This document shows, piece by piece, positions 1-11,368 of a stretch of 64,000 nucleotides of DNA. The notes beneath the pieces were generated by a model that saw only the letters and a program-made list of their open reading frames with translations, was not told where the DNA came from and did no database searches. The stretch comes from Dimorphilus gyrociliatus (lineage: Eukaryota; Annelida; Polychaeta; Dinophilidae): assembly GCA_904063045.1 (NCBI GenBank), contig CAJFCJ010000011.1, positions 1-64,000 on the forward strand, read 5' to 3'. Position numbers and translations under genes: made by a program. Positions within the stretch are counted from its first letter, which is position 1; every line of letters starts with the position of its first letter.

Positions 1-791
1 TTGTTTGGAGCGCTGACAAATGGTAAACTTGTAAAGGAAGCAATTTCTTTTGCAACATCTTCTGCAAAGCCTTTTCTGGTATTTAATCCAGTCCCAACAG
101 CCGTTCCCCCAACGGCTAATTCATAGACTCTCGGCAAAGTGGACTTTACTCTTAGCAAACCGTTTTTCATTTGTTGTACATATCCACTAAATTCCTGACC
201 CAAGGTTAAAGGAGTAGCATCCTGTGTATGCGTTCGTCCTATTTTAATTATATCCGAAAATTCGTCGCATTTGTTTTGCAAAGCCAATGAAAGTTGTTCC
301 ATTGCTGGTAACAAAAGGGTATTAATTTCAATAGCAACAGCTACATGCATAGCCGTAGGAAAAGTATCATTGGATGATTGGCTCATATTCACATGGTCAT
401 TCGGATGAACGGGATTCTTTGAACCCATTGTTCCCCCTAATAATTCAATACTTCTGTTACTAATTACTTCATTCACGTTCATATTTGTTTGAGTTCCCGA
501 GCCAGTTTGCCAAATAACTAGGGGAAAATTGTCGTGGCACATTTGACCTTCAATGATTTCATCAGCTGCTTTTACAATTGCATCCGCAATTTTGTCTTCT
601 AAACCAAACTTTTTATTGACAGTGGCTGCGCTTCTTTTTAAAATTGCCATTGCTTTAATAATAGGAAGTGGCATTCTTTCAGTTGGTCCACCGATATCAA
701 AATTTTGCAAGGAACGTGCGGTCATTGCGCCATAATATTTGTCCGCAGGGACGCTCATAGGACCAAAACTATCCTTTTCTATTCTTTCCAT
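1..791 (-). CDS. FH: Fumarate hydratase class II (fumarase), 3' end outside the window
   Basis: Interconverts fumarate and L-malate in the TCA cycle. The frame is open from the ATG at 789-791 to the left edge (263 codons), so about the N-terminal half is present. It begins [20 protein letters not shown], which lines up with the start of the mature fumarase fold. Visible family motifs are [12 protein letters not shown], the [20 protein letters not shown] block and the [20 protein letters not shown] block. The piece ends at FVSAPN, before the SS/GSSxMPxKxNP signature loop. No mitochondrial transit peptide is encoded ahead of this ATG. Upstream sequence contains possible splice acceptors (TTAG, TATAG), so a leader exon is possible. 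The fumarase identity is very secure; the start is moderately secure. Confidence 0.95.
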   Translation of the reverse strand, partial: MERIEKDSFGPMSVPADKYYGAMTARSLQNFDIGGPTERMPLPIIKAMAILKRSAATVNKKFGLEDKIADAIVKAADEIIEGQMCHDNFPLVIWQTGSGTQTNMNVNEVISNRSIELLGGTMGSKNPVHPNDHVNMSQSSNDTFPTAMHVAVAIEINTLLLPAMEQLSLALQNKCDEFSDIIKIGRTHTQDATPLTLGQEFSGYVQQMKNGLLRVKSTLPRVYELAVGGTAVGTGLNTRKGFAEDVAKEIASFTSLPFVSAPN

Positions 792-2054
792 GCTGCTATA
801 CTAATAATGGAATATCGTTGAACGATTTGTAAGGAGAGAAATGTCGTAAGATGATTAAATACGCACCTTTCGAGTGAATGATAATACCCTAATGGAACTT
901 TTAACACTTCTATAAAGCTTTAGTTTCGATGTAATAATAGACCTCATGCAAAACGTGGCAACAGCCGGCCACAAAAATGACCTTTACCTGACAGAAAGCG
1001 AGTAATATGCTCTATAATAATTGGAAGGTTAAATAATAAGCTATCTGTTGGGCGATACGTCACTGGGAACCAGGGAATACTGCATATACTGTATTTTTTA
1101 TATTTTATACGAACGTAACCTTCAGCAACTTCCGGTCATACGATTTTATTTATAATAAATTTAAAATGACGAAATAAGGCGATCCGTGGGGATATATATT
1201 ATGAAAATAAATTACAGAGCCTAATATTCATTCATCACGCCTCTTCGGTTTCTGAGGAATTTGCGAATTTGCCTTAACCGTCTAGTCTAATTGTATACAT
1301 GGACTTCTAGTGAAAATCTTATTTTTATATAATGAAAAATCAGCAAAAACACATTTTAGCTCTTTCTTCTCCTTTGTAGGCCATGCATTTGTTATAAATT
1401 CATTGGGGACATTCGAAAAAATTTCTATTTATAGTACCACTAAGAAAATTACGTGAGAGATGCAATAAATTTCCAAAATTGTCTAGGTTTCTTATAAATA
1501 TTTGTAATAAATTTCTCAGTTGATTGACTGTTAGTTAATAGTTAAAGGAATAATGTCTCTGATTATTTAAGTACTGTTTTATTCCTATAAGGGTACTTCA
1601 ACGTTAGTCTATATTTGGCTGATAGTCGATCCCTGAAATAATTGCCATCAGTTTACTAATTAGTTTTTTTGATGGTGGAAGATTAAACGTTAGTGGAATA
1701 AATATTATTTAGGACCTTTTAAAGGCTTTTAGATGCGTTTCTTCGAAATTAGACAGTACTAAGAATATAGGAAAACGTGCAAAAAAATATTTATTTAAAA
1801 TGAGTAACCAATAAAAAAACATGCATCTAGAAAAAATATCACATTCAAGCACCTGTTAAGCGCATAAGTCCCTGTAATAGCTTGTTATAATGGACAATTT
1901 AAATAAAAATGGCACTGAGTATCAGCCGAGATAGTATTTATAAATACTAATTATATCCTTGTAATATTGATGTTATCCAATGTCAACTCCATTTTACTTA
2001 CCAATTTTCCACTTCAATACCTTTTTCTCTGTCCCAACCGAATGAACAAAAGAA
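792..2054. other. Intergenic, no gene seen
   Basis: AT-rich sequence between the 5' end of fumarase and the last exon of the RILP-like gene, both on the minus strand. I see no convincing exon. It should hold the fumarase promoter, possibly a leader exon, and the 3' UTR of the RILP-like gene. Confidence 0.5.
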
Positions 2055-5042
2055 TTAACGTTTTGTATTCTTGCGAAAGAGTGCTTTGAAACTAAAAAAA
2101 AAATCGTAAAAGAATATTGTCAGCTTTCTAATTAAAAAAAAATTGCATTTACACTCTGCTTTAAGTTAACTTAGTGTAGAACGACTTTTTTTCGTAATCG
2201 ACAAGACCGGCTATAATTGACAAGTCACATAGATATAAGGCCAATGTACCGTAAGCTTTAAATAATTCTATTGAAAAGGATTTTTTTTCAAAAGAAAGAA
2301 TTTTTCTAATAAATACAATTCATTGAAAAATTTAATGTTTTGTTTTGATTATTTTTTTACAGAAATGTTAATTTGAAATTAAACACTCCAAGTTCCAACA
2401 CATTATCCCATGCCGACAGGTTTTCTAATTCAATTTTTCCATGAACCGGTGGAACCTATATTTTAGAACGGGTAAAAATTAGTAAAGCTTTGCGAAACTA
2501 ATAGGGAACTCATGCAAATAAATGACGATAGAAATTGTGTTTTCAACTGTAAATTCTAATGGAAAGTGAGGGAGAAACAGCTAAATGCAACAAGAAGTAA
2601 AACGACGTGGGTCGATTGACGCTTTACTACACTTTCATAAACATTTATATGACAATTAGTGTTTCATACTTACAGTTTTCGAATACCAGAGTCAAAACGA
2701 TCTGGATGCAATTTGTCGTCAGGCTCTCTATTTATAGGACCTTGAACTGGTAAGACTTCCTCTTCATCACTGTTTATTTATTCGATTAGGAAAATACAGT
2801 CTAGAAATTAATTTGAATAACCTCAATGGTGGGCGATACTGTAGCAATTCTTCTTCCACTTCAATTAATTTTGTCTTTAATTCGTTTCTCTCCTTCAAAA
2901 GATATTGAAAATCAATTAGATACATTTGAAAAGAATACGTAATCACGAATACAAAAATAAAAACAAAAGCAAAACCAATCCATCTTTAAAGGTAAATATG
3001 TTTATAAATAACGTATAGGTAATGTCAAAATTATGATTAAATTATATATTGCATTTCTTTCAAAATATTTCAAAAGAAAACTGTAAAGAATGAAAGAAAG
3101 AGTTAAGGAACTTCTTTGTTACAATAAAGAACTATAGACATTTACATTTGAATGTAAGGGAAAAACTACACAAGTATGATCAAAAATAGGGACATGCCAG
3201 TGGTGATAGCCTCTTCACAACAACAATTTAAACGAACCTGGAGCACATCTCTGAGCTCATTCATAGTAAATCTCGGTCGATTTGGATCCTTCAAGTCAAT
3301 TACCATTTTGCCTTCTAATGTTAATTTTTGATGCCACTGATCTATGTCTTCCAATGTCTGGCATGCAATATTTGAATAGAGCTATAGTTTACAATATAAC
3401 TAGTTAGTTTTTGACGGGTCTAGACAGCAAGCATATCAGATGGAAACACTTTTTTTAAAGGCCCTAATATATCAAGGAAATATATAAAGGGAAAAAAAAG
3501 AATTGTTAGGAGAAAATATATGTATATCAACATATCACACCTCTGTATAGATATAATATGTTAATGAATAAATAATATATGAATTCGGATGATATGTAAA
3601 TAGATTATCTTCACATATGTGTCATACATACTGCATGAGAAAATATAAATCTATACATAAATATATACTGCCTAAATATGTATAAATTTGTAAGAAGCAA
3701 TTAAGCAGAACATATTATATATATATATATATATTATTAATATAATTTAAATCTATAAGGGTTATCCAACAAACACTAGAGAGTCGATTAGTAATTATAA
3801 CAAAATTACTTACTGGTGAAGTTGGAGAATCTAGACTTTCCTGTTGAAGTCTATCTCTTATGACCGTTATCTGTTGCTCTTTGTCATGAAGTTGAGCCTA
3901 AACCCCGTTGACATCTTATTATAGAAAAGTTTATTTTAGTATAAACCTACCTACCTGCAAATCTACCTTCTCGGCGATGAGACTTTGAGCGTGTCTTTGA
4001 GTCAAAGAGTTTCTCCTCTTAAAATCCGCATTTAAGCGAGCCAATCTCTCTAACTGACCTTGCAGCTGTACAATAAAGAATGAAGAAACAAGGAAATTTA
4101 TTATATTAGACTAACCAACCGTTTCAACGTAAACATTTTTTTGTTTGACTTCTTTTTGCAAATTGCGTATTTCTTCTCGTTGCTTATCAATTATTTCAGT
4201 CATTTTTCCTAACAGTTGGTCTCCAGCATCTTTTTCATTATCCTTTGTATTTCTATTTTCCCAAGCTGCCTGACTATTTGACAACTGCTGCATTAACTTC
4301 TTATTATCTTTTTGTAATTTTTCTACTGTTGTGACTAACTCTTTGGTTTCAGATCTCCATGATTCTTCGATTGCTTCTAATTCCTGCAATAAAATTAACA
4401 TGAACGTGATACTCTTAAATAAAAGATTGGCTATTGTTACTTAATAGCAGATAAACATGTCAGCTACATTTGTTAGAAAAAATATCCATGTCATGACAGC
4501 TTACGATTTAAAGTGTTTCCTTAAACTCTGGTTGCCACCTTTGAGCGACGTAATTATTCTCGAAGTAACGCAGTTTATTGAGTTCCGATAAGATGTTTAC
4601 CAAACTAGAGTGTAAAGAATCACAATTCTTATTTACCTATAGATAACGCTCCAAAAAATATTTATTTCTAGAAAGGCATTCTAAATATAGACGGTAAACA
4701 TCCTTTATCAGAACTATAGAGAATTTAAATACGACTTAAAAAAAGAACCTTTTCGTATTTAGCTCGTTCTTCAGCTTTAACAGTTTTTTCCATTTGTAAC
4801 TTTTCAACAGCATATCGTAGTTCTGCCATTTGATCCTGTTCCTTTTGGTTTTGAGCAGCTAGATGTTCCAGCTGTTCGAGGACATTAATAACTTTCGGTA
4901 CCAAACCGGAAAGTGGTTCCGCGCCGAACGTCTCAATAAGTCGTTCAAAATCATTTCCAATAGCGGACGCTATATCGTAGACGTCCGTTATTGTGACGCT
5001 CTTTAGTGGCTTTTCCATAGTCGGAGACACAATGCAAGCCAT
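2055..5042 (-). CDS. RILPL1: RILP-like protein (RILPL1/2 type), Rab-effector coiled-coil protein
   Basis: Effector-type scaffold. Vertebrate RILPL proteins bind phosphorylated Rab8/Rab10 and control protein content of primary cilia and lysosome positioning. Eight exons: 5042-4749, 4383-4120, 4065-3955, 3897-3814, 3357-3238, 2892-2822, 2769-2674, 2091-2055, giving 358 residues. RH1 domain (about residues 12-100) contains TDVYDIASAIGNDFERLIE and LVPKVINVLEQLE. A long coiled coil follows, with DKQREEIRNLQKEVKQKN. The RH2 domain (about 265-320) has VIDLKDPNRPRFTMNELRDV followed by ERNELKTKL. The C-terminus, SGIRKLFKALFRKNTKR, matches the basic end of vertebrate RILPL1. Length is near the family norm (about 400). 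It shares a 154-bp divergent promoter region with BRAT1. Orthology to RILPL1 versus RILPL2 is not settled; family identity is firm. Confidence 0.9.
3713..3735. repeat. AT dinucleotide microsatellite
   Basis: A run of alternating A and T inside the intron between RILP-like exons 4 and 5. No sign of function. Confidence 0.85.
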
Positions 5043-5196
5043 TCGTTCGACTTTTCAAGCGTAAATCATCATCATTGATCATTCAGGAAGAGAACGCCCC
5101 ATAGTGCAGTTGCATTTCCGGTAAAGTATGCCATCTGGTGATTTTATTTGAAAAGGACGTGTTGATTGTGCCTAATTTGTGATTTGACATATAGTT
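5043..5196. promoter_or_regulatory. Short divergent promoter region of RILP-like and BRAT1
   Basis: Only 154 bp separate the two start codons, which face away from each other. Both promoters and 5' UTRs must lie here. No TATA box or other clear motif stands out. Confidence 0.6.
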
Positions 5197-7305
5197 ATGC
5201 GCGAAGCGGATGAACAATCTCTTCCAATGTCTTCGGTAATTTCAAAAAAATTGAAATCTGTTTGGGAAGCATTTATAGATAAGGATAAGGATGTAAGAGA
5301 CGACACGCTTATTCAGAAATTACTTGACTATTTGAGATATGCAATTACCATTCAGAAAAACTTAGGTTATATTATATAGATCGATATATATAACTTCTAT
5401 ATATGACATCTCTAATGACTTACAGATATTATCACTTCTTTGTGTCAAGATCCAACATTAAAGAAATTTGTAACGGCGAGTGTGGGGAGCAGTTTACGAA
5501 ATCATATAGCCCAAGTGGGCTATAGAATTACTGGATTTTTAATCGACGAATGTTATAAAGATTCAGTGTGGCAAGAAAATCTCAGGCTTCTACTAGAATC
5601 GGGATGGAAATCTGACGATGATTTAATCAAAATAGCTGTGGTATTGACACTTTCAGACGCATCGTCTTCAAAAAATGTTATTGAATACCTGATAAAAAAA
5701 GAAACTATCTATTTAGACGAGTTATTCTCATCGTTTCTATCAACCAATTATCATTTGGCTAATGCAGTGAGAAAATGTATCTTATCAATGATATCTACGT
5801 GTCTCCAAAAACCGACATCAAAATTAAGGCATTCTCTACTCTCAAGTATCATTTCTCGTTTCAAAAATAGTGAATCGATCCTTATTAGTAAAAATTTCTC
5901 TAATCTCCTAAACGATGCTATAAAAGATCCAATTTTAACTGAGACTTTAGCATCTAAAGGAATTTTTTCTCAGCTAATTAAGTTAGCCCCTCAGTTGACA
6001 ACAGATTTCATATGTATATTAGCAGATATTAAGAAGAGCTTAACCGCTGATGACCTAAATTTGCTTATTAATATACCGAAAGATTGCCAAGCAAAGGGAA
6101 ATATATCAGTTTCATTGGCTATACTTGATTTCGTTGTCAAATTCGATAAATGCTCTACTTTAACCGACTATTTAACTGCTGACCTACTTGCCCCAGTTAT
6201 AATATTTGTATCCGGAAAGAAAAATGAGAGCGAATGCTGGATGGATGTCATTAATGATGAGAATAGATCTCAGACCATTATGCTGGAATTGTTAGGCAGA
6301 TTGGAGAATAATATGATCATTGTTTCAGAAAATTGTCAATTATTTCAATTATTTACCGAAAAATTATTCTTTTGCACAGCTAACGATAAAAAGGATTTCT
6401 ATACCAAAGTTTTGTCGGAGAGTGTAAGAGTTCGATCTAGCATTTTACGTCTGTTATTGGCTGTTGCTCAATCAGAAAAGAATTTTTACGAAATTTCCTT
6501 CAGGATTGCCTCAGGTTCAAATTTTTCAGCTCAAGAACAAGAACTATCTTTACGAATTGCTGCCCTTAGTTGCTCGAACACTCGTCAAGCAAGTAAATTG
6601 TTCGACTTAATTGAATCATGCCTTAGTAGAATGCATAGTCAAGTAAGAGATGAAGCTATAAATAGTCTCAATATTCTGGTTAATGAAGACCTGCTTACCG
6701 AAGAACATTATGATAGAGCCATTCAACAAAGCTCAACAAAAGATGCTGATTCATACGTTAGGGCCAGTTTAGTTGGTTGCCTTTTGAATATGCTAGTGAA
6801 ACGAAAGTTAAAAGATAATCAAATGAGAAAGGTATTTGACGACGTGCAGACTTTGATAATAGAGGATGATGAAGCAATACCAAGAAGAGCAGCTGTTAAG
6901 GGTCTCACGGAAGTTATTAAAAACTCAAAGGAGGGAGACGAATGGTATATACGTATGGTTCTAGATTCCGCTAAGCGGTGCCTAAAAGATCAAGACTGGG
7001 AAGTTAGGAAAAATCTAGTTTATCTCTTAAAAGAAGCTTTTCAAGCCGAAACTGTGGCTTCATCTCTTCTAAAAGAAGCAGACGCCCATATAGTTTTAAT
7101 GTCACTCGCAAATGATATTGAAACGACTGTAAGAGGAGCTGCGCTTGATTTATTACAAAGTGTTTATCCAAGTTCTAATGATTTACCAAGCTATGCACAA
7201 CCAGTGAAAGAAGATGTCATCCCCCTCGATGACTTTGTTACAAAACCTGTGTCACTATTGGACGATATCTTAGCAGATATGGAAGTTGATATTGACTGCT
7301 ATTAA
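5197..7305 (+). CDS. BRAT1: BRAT1, HEAT-repeat partner of the Integrator endonuclease
   Basis: In vertebrates BRAT1 binds the INTS9-INTS11 endonuclease pair of Integrator and was first described as a BRCA1/ATM partner. Exon 1 is 5197-5365, the intron is only 60 nt, and exon 2 is 5426-7305, giving 682 residues (human 821). The N-terminus contains VRDDTLIQKLLDYL, matching VADDTCLEKLLDWF of human BRAT1. The body is an alpha-helical solenoid; HEAT-like units are clearest at about residues 400-640 (EDDEAIPRRAAVKGLTEV, KDQDWEVRKNLVYLLKEA). After an acidic linker the protein ends [19 protein letters not shown]. The last three residues, DCY, are those which in human BRAT1 enter the INTS11 active site. 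The upstream in-frame ATG was chosen; MSSVISKK 11 codons later is an alternative. Convergent with PPIE, sharing a TTAA stop. Confidence 0.85.
7149..7154 (-). terminator. Candidate PPIE poly(A) signal AATAAA
   Basis: AATAAA on the minus strand, about 150 nt past the PPIE stop. It falls within the BRAT1 coding region, so the PPIE 3' UTR would be antisense to BRAT1 codons. Confidence 0.4.
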
Positions 7306-8833
7306 TCTACCAGTTCGCCGCAATTGTGTATGATAACTCTTTCGCTAGGAGTCCCACTTTTTGATCCGACACTCTGTAGAAAGGATATATTTATCATTGT
7401 TATATCTTTTTTGTAATAAATTTGATTATAAATAACTCACCTCCATTTTCTTAACTACGCTTAAACCTTGTATAACTTTACCAAAAACAACATGCTTTCC
7501 GTCTAACCAATCAGTTTTTTCAGTGGTCAGAAAAAATTGTGAACTATTTGTATTAGGTCCAGAGTTTGCCATGGAAACGGTTCCTATAATTAAATTGTTA
7601 TATTAGTTTTAGGATATTAAAACTATTTTTTTTTACCTGCGCCAATATGCTTCAATACAAAGTTCTCATCGTCGAATTTTTTGCCTTCAGAAAAACAAAC
7701 GTAAGATGAACTAATAAAATATGCATGTATAATTACCGTATATAGACTTTCCACCCGTCCCATTATTATTTGTTATATCACCTCCTTGACACATCTGATT
7801 ATGACAAAACAAGAAAATAATTGCAAATGTACTTATTCGAGAACAATTATAAATTTTATAGTTGCAGACTTTTAAGAAAAGCACTTACAAAGCCAGGAAT
7901 AATCCTGTGAAAACTGCTACCTTTAAAACCAAAACCTTTCTCGTGAGTACATAAACATCTGAAGTTCTCTGATAGTGAAATATAGTATATTACTAAGTCG
8001 TTTTACTTATAAATTCAATGAAAATTTTATACCTGCTGTCATTGGAACAATATCATCACGTAAAGATATAACTATTCTTCCAGCATGTCTACTTCCTATT
8101 TTTATGTCAAAGAACACCTGAGGATTTACTTTTTTCTTTTTCTTTGCTACACTTTCTTCTTTTTCTATTTCTTCACTAGGCCTTTTATTCGCTAATTTTT
8201 CATCATTGTCTTCTTGAGTTAAAGATGATCCAGCGTGTTCTTGTAGCCATGAATCTTCAGACCATACTGGACGAGTATATCCTTCCTTGATTTTCATAGG
8301 TCTGGCGATGTTTACTTTTATTGTCTTTCCACAAAGCTCCGATTGATCCTAGAATTTTTATATATCAAACATATGCAAAAGAGAACTTTGAGAACTAACC
8401 ATGTTATCTATCGCTGATTTTGAATCGTCCAGCAATTCATATTCGACAAAAGCGAAACCTCGATGTTTTTCTATTTTCAAGCACTTTTTAATAATACAAA
8501 TTAGTACATAGTAAAGTGATACTAACCAGTTTCATAATCAATTGGCATTTGAATGGACACAATATCTCCGAAGGGAATAAAAGCAGCATGTAAAAGCTTT
8601 TCTGTAACTTCATCGGCTAAGCCGCCTAATTGTTAAAAGAGCGATAATGTAATGTTGTGTTAGAATAGTTGAATATTATATTGTATACAAAACAACCTTC
8701 ACTCATAATACTATCAGAATTAAAAATATTTTCCTCTTAACTTGCATTGTTTAAATAGTTAAATAAAAGCGTTTTAAAGGTTATGATTATACTTACCGAC
8801 GTATAAAATTCGCTTATTTGCGGTACCCGCCAT
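7302..8833 (-). CDS. PPIE: Cyclophilin E (RRM plus peptidyl-prolyl isomerase)
   Basis: Nuclear cyclophilin of the spliceosome (Cyp33): an N-terminal RRM binds RNA and the C-terminal domain isomerises proline peptide bonds. Nine exons: 8833-8797, 8625-8527, 8470-8400, 8348-8033, 7968-7889, 7794-7737, 7684-7637, 7583-7441, 7373-7302; 307 residues (human 301). RNP2 is RILYVGG and RNP1 is HRGFAFVEY. An acidic and lysine-rich linker leads to a complete cyclophilin domain (about residues 145-305). It contains [30 protein letters not shown], and [11 protein letters not shown] with the cyclosporin-contact Trp. The end, CGELVD, is one residue longer than the human CGEYV. The start ATG lies in a TISU-like context (AAGATGGCGGG). 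The stop codon overlaps that of BRAT1. Confidence 0.96.
7415..7420 (+). terminator. Candidate BRAT1 poly(A) signal AATAAA
   Basis: First AATAAA downstream of the BRAT1 stop, 110 nt away. It lies inside the last intron of PPIE on the opposite strand, so the BRAT1 3' UTR would be antisense to the last PPIE coding exon. Confidence 0.5.
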
Positions 8834-9363
8834 CTTAACTGGTAGCTCTTTCGTTGAAGTTCCAAAAATTTATAAGTATTGTTTGACTGTTTATTAAAGA
8901 GTCTTTTAGTTATTATAGTTTCTTAAGTATAGAAAATGAACATTTATTTATTTGTATTTTATATCATTCAAGGAAGATTTTTTAGTTTAAAGTTAATAAT
9001 CTCTCAGATTTTTTTAATTACAGAATTCTAGTCATATTTTACAAAATAGTTTGAAAACTTCTTACGAAGTTTTGTCTGACTAAATTTTCTACTCTAAGAC
9101 ACTAAAATTTGGTAATATTAATAACAAGAACGGAAAGAAAATAAATATTTAAAATCAATTAAATACTAAAGAAGATTTACAATTAATCTTTTTGTAATAT
9201 AGATTTATACAAGCTCCTATATTGTTTTTTAGTGTGCTTTACTTCTCCGATTTATTGCTAAAACACATAAAATTAAGTAAATTAAAAAAGCTTTTAGTTC
9301 TAAAATTGAGAATATTTCTACTTGTCGATAGTGTCCACAGCTAGAAACTAATTTCTCTAAAGC

Positions 9364-11212
9364 ATGGATAACGAAGAGCTCAATCGTCTAAAACGCAATT
9401 TCTCGGAAATAGGACTAAACGATTGGCTAATAAAGCAATGTGACGCAGTTGGAATGAAAAATCCTACATCAATTCAGTTGAATTGTGTACCAAAGATACT
9501 TGAAGGTAATGATCTGGATTATTACTGTGAGCGATAATATACTAAGTAAATTATTGCATCGTACTTTTTTTTCACAGGACGAGATTGTATTGGGTGTGCC
9601 AAAACTGGAAGTGGAAAAACAGCAGCGTTTGCTCTACCAATTTTACAAAAGCTGTCAGAAGATCCTTATGGAGTATTTGCTTTAGTCTTAACTCCGACCA
9701 GGTTTGAATGAAATTTGCTTCGTCGTACCCTTTTATCATTGTAAATATTTCTTATTTTTGCAGAGAACTCGCTTTCCAAATTTCAGAGCAGTTTTCTGTC
9801 TTGGGAAAACCTATAGGCTTGAGAGTATCTGTTGTTACTGGAGGAAGAGGTAATAATTTTCTAGTACTACTAAAGTTTTTGTTATTAAAAGTTTTCTGTT
9901 AGATATGGTGATGCAGGGGTCTTCCCTTTCTGAAAAGCCACATATTCTGGTAAGCACACCGGGAAGATTAGCTGATCATATAGAAACTGGTACAGAAATA
10001 TCTCTCTCAAAAATTCGCTTTCTTGTGCTTGACGAAGCAGATCGATTGCTGGAAGATAATTTTGGTGAACAATTGAAAACAATTTTCAAAATTCTTCCAA
10101 AAAAGAGACAAACTCTTCTATTTAGGTAAATTTGTTATACCTTACATTTCGAAACATATTTTACTATTTTATTTAATTTTAGTGCAACGATGACTGAAAG
10201 TATTCGTACACTACAAGAAACTTCTGAAGAAAAGCCTTTTTATTTCAGCGCAATTAAAGAGTATGTTTTGGAAGATAATATCTATATTGAATTACATTGT
10301 TTTTCCTCATTTTAGCATTGCAACTGTGGAAACCTTGGAACAACAATATGTGCTTATGCCAGCAGATGTTAAAGATGCTTACCTTTTGCATATGGTTAAC
10401 AAATTTCAAGAGGAAAACGAAAAAAGTTTAATTATAGTGTTTACCCATACATGCAAGTATTGCCAATTACTGGGATTAGTCATGAAAGATTTAGGTTTGG
10501 AATGCGTCACCTTGCATTCAATGATACCCCAGAGAGACAGATTAGCTGCACTTGCAAAGTTTAAGTCACATCAAGTTCGAACATTAATAGCTACAGACGT
10601 TGCTAGCAGGTTAGCACTTTTGTTAATAGGCTTTTTCCATGCATTATTAATTAATTTTTACATTTCCGCAGAGGTTTAGACATTCCTGCCGTAGACTTTA
10701 TTATCAATTTTAATGTACCAACGAGAGCAAAAGATTATGTTCATAGAGTTGGAAGAACAGCTAGAGCTGGTAGAGGAGGTTTTGCTGTTACATTGGTTAC
10801 CCAATTTGATATTAAGCTGTTTCAGGCTGTTGAAAGTCATATAAGTAAGAACTCATAACATAAAAAAATTTAAAGTAACTATTAAATATTCCATCCTACT
10901 CCAATTAGAAACAAAATTAACGGAAATGAAAGTAAATGAAAGCGAAGTGGCTAAAATTGCAACTGAGGTTGCTGTCAGCAAACGAAAAGCAGAAATCGTA
11001 AGAATTTGTATAATTTCATTATAATACTTTAAAGACTAATGTCTTTTTTGTTCTTACTTTAGAGATTGGATGAAGTTGATTTTGGAGAAAGTAAGGAAAT
11101 ACATTTAAGAAAGAAATTAATCCTAGAAGGTAAAGATCCTGAAAAATATTTGGAAAAGAAAAGAAAAAGAAAAAATAAGAAGTTTAAAGGAAATAAGAAA
11201 AAAAAAGTTTAA
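9364..11212 (+). CDS. DDX49: DEAD-box RNA helicase DDX49 (yeast Dbp8)
   Basis: Nucleolar ATP-dependent RNA helicase for small-subunit rRNA maturation. Nine exons: 9364-9505, 9578-9701, 9764-9849, 9903-10125, 10183-10260, 10316-10609, 10672-10844, 10909-10997, 11063-11212; 452 residues (human 483). Motifs in order: Q motif PTSIQ, Walker A AKTGSGKT, Ia PTRELA, Ib [56 protein letters not shown]49-specific stretches include [13 protein letters not shown] and the [19 protein letters not shown] basic tail. Every helicase motif is intact. Convergent with the CARD-like gene, with stops 157 bp apart. Confidence 0.97.
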
Positions 11213-11368
11213 TAATTTAGGTCTAATAATTATGAAAAATTGTCCCAAGTAAATCAATAATTCAGTTAAAGCATTTCGTGTAAATATCAGAATTGAAAGT
11301 TTGCAATTAATGTAAATAAAGCATCAAAACAGTTTGTAATTTTCAAAGAAGCAATTACACTTTATTAC

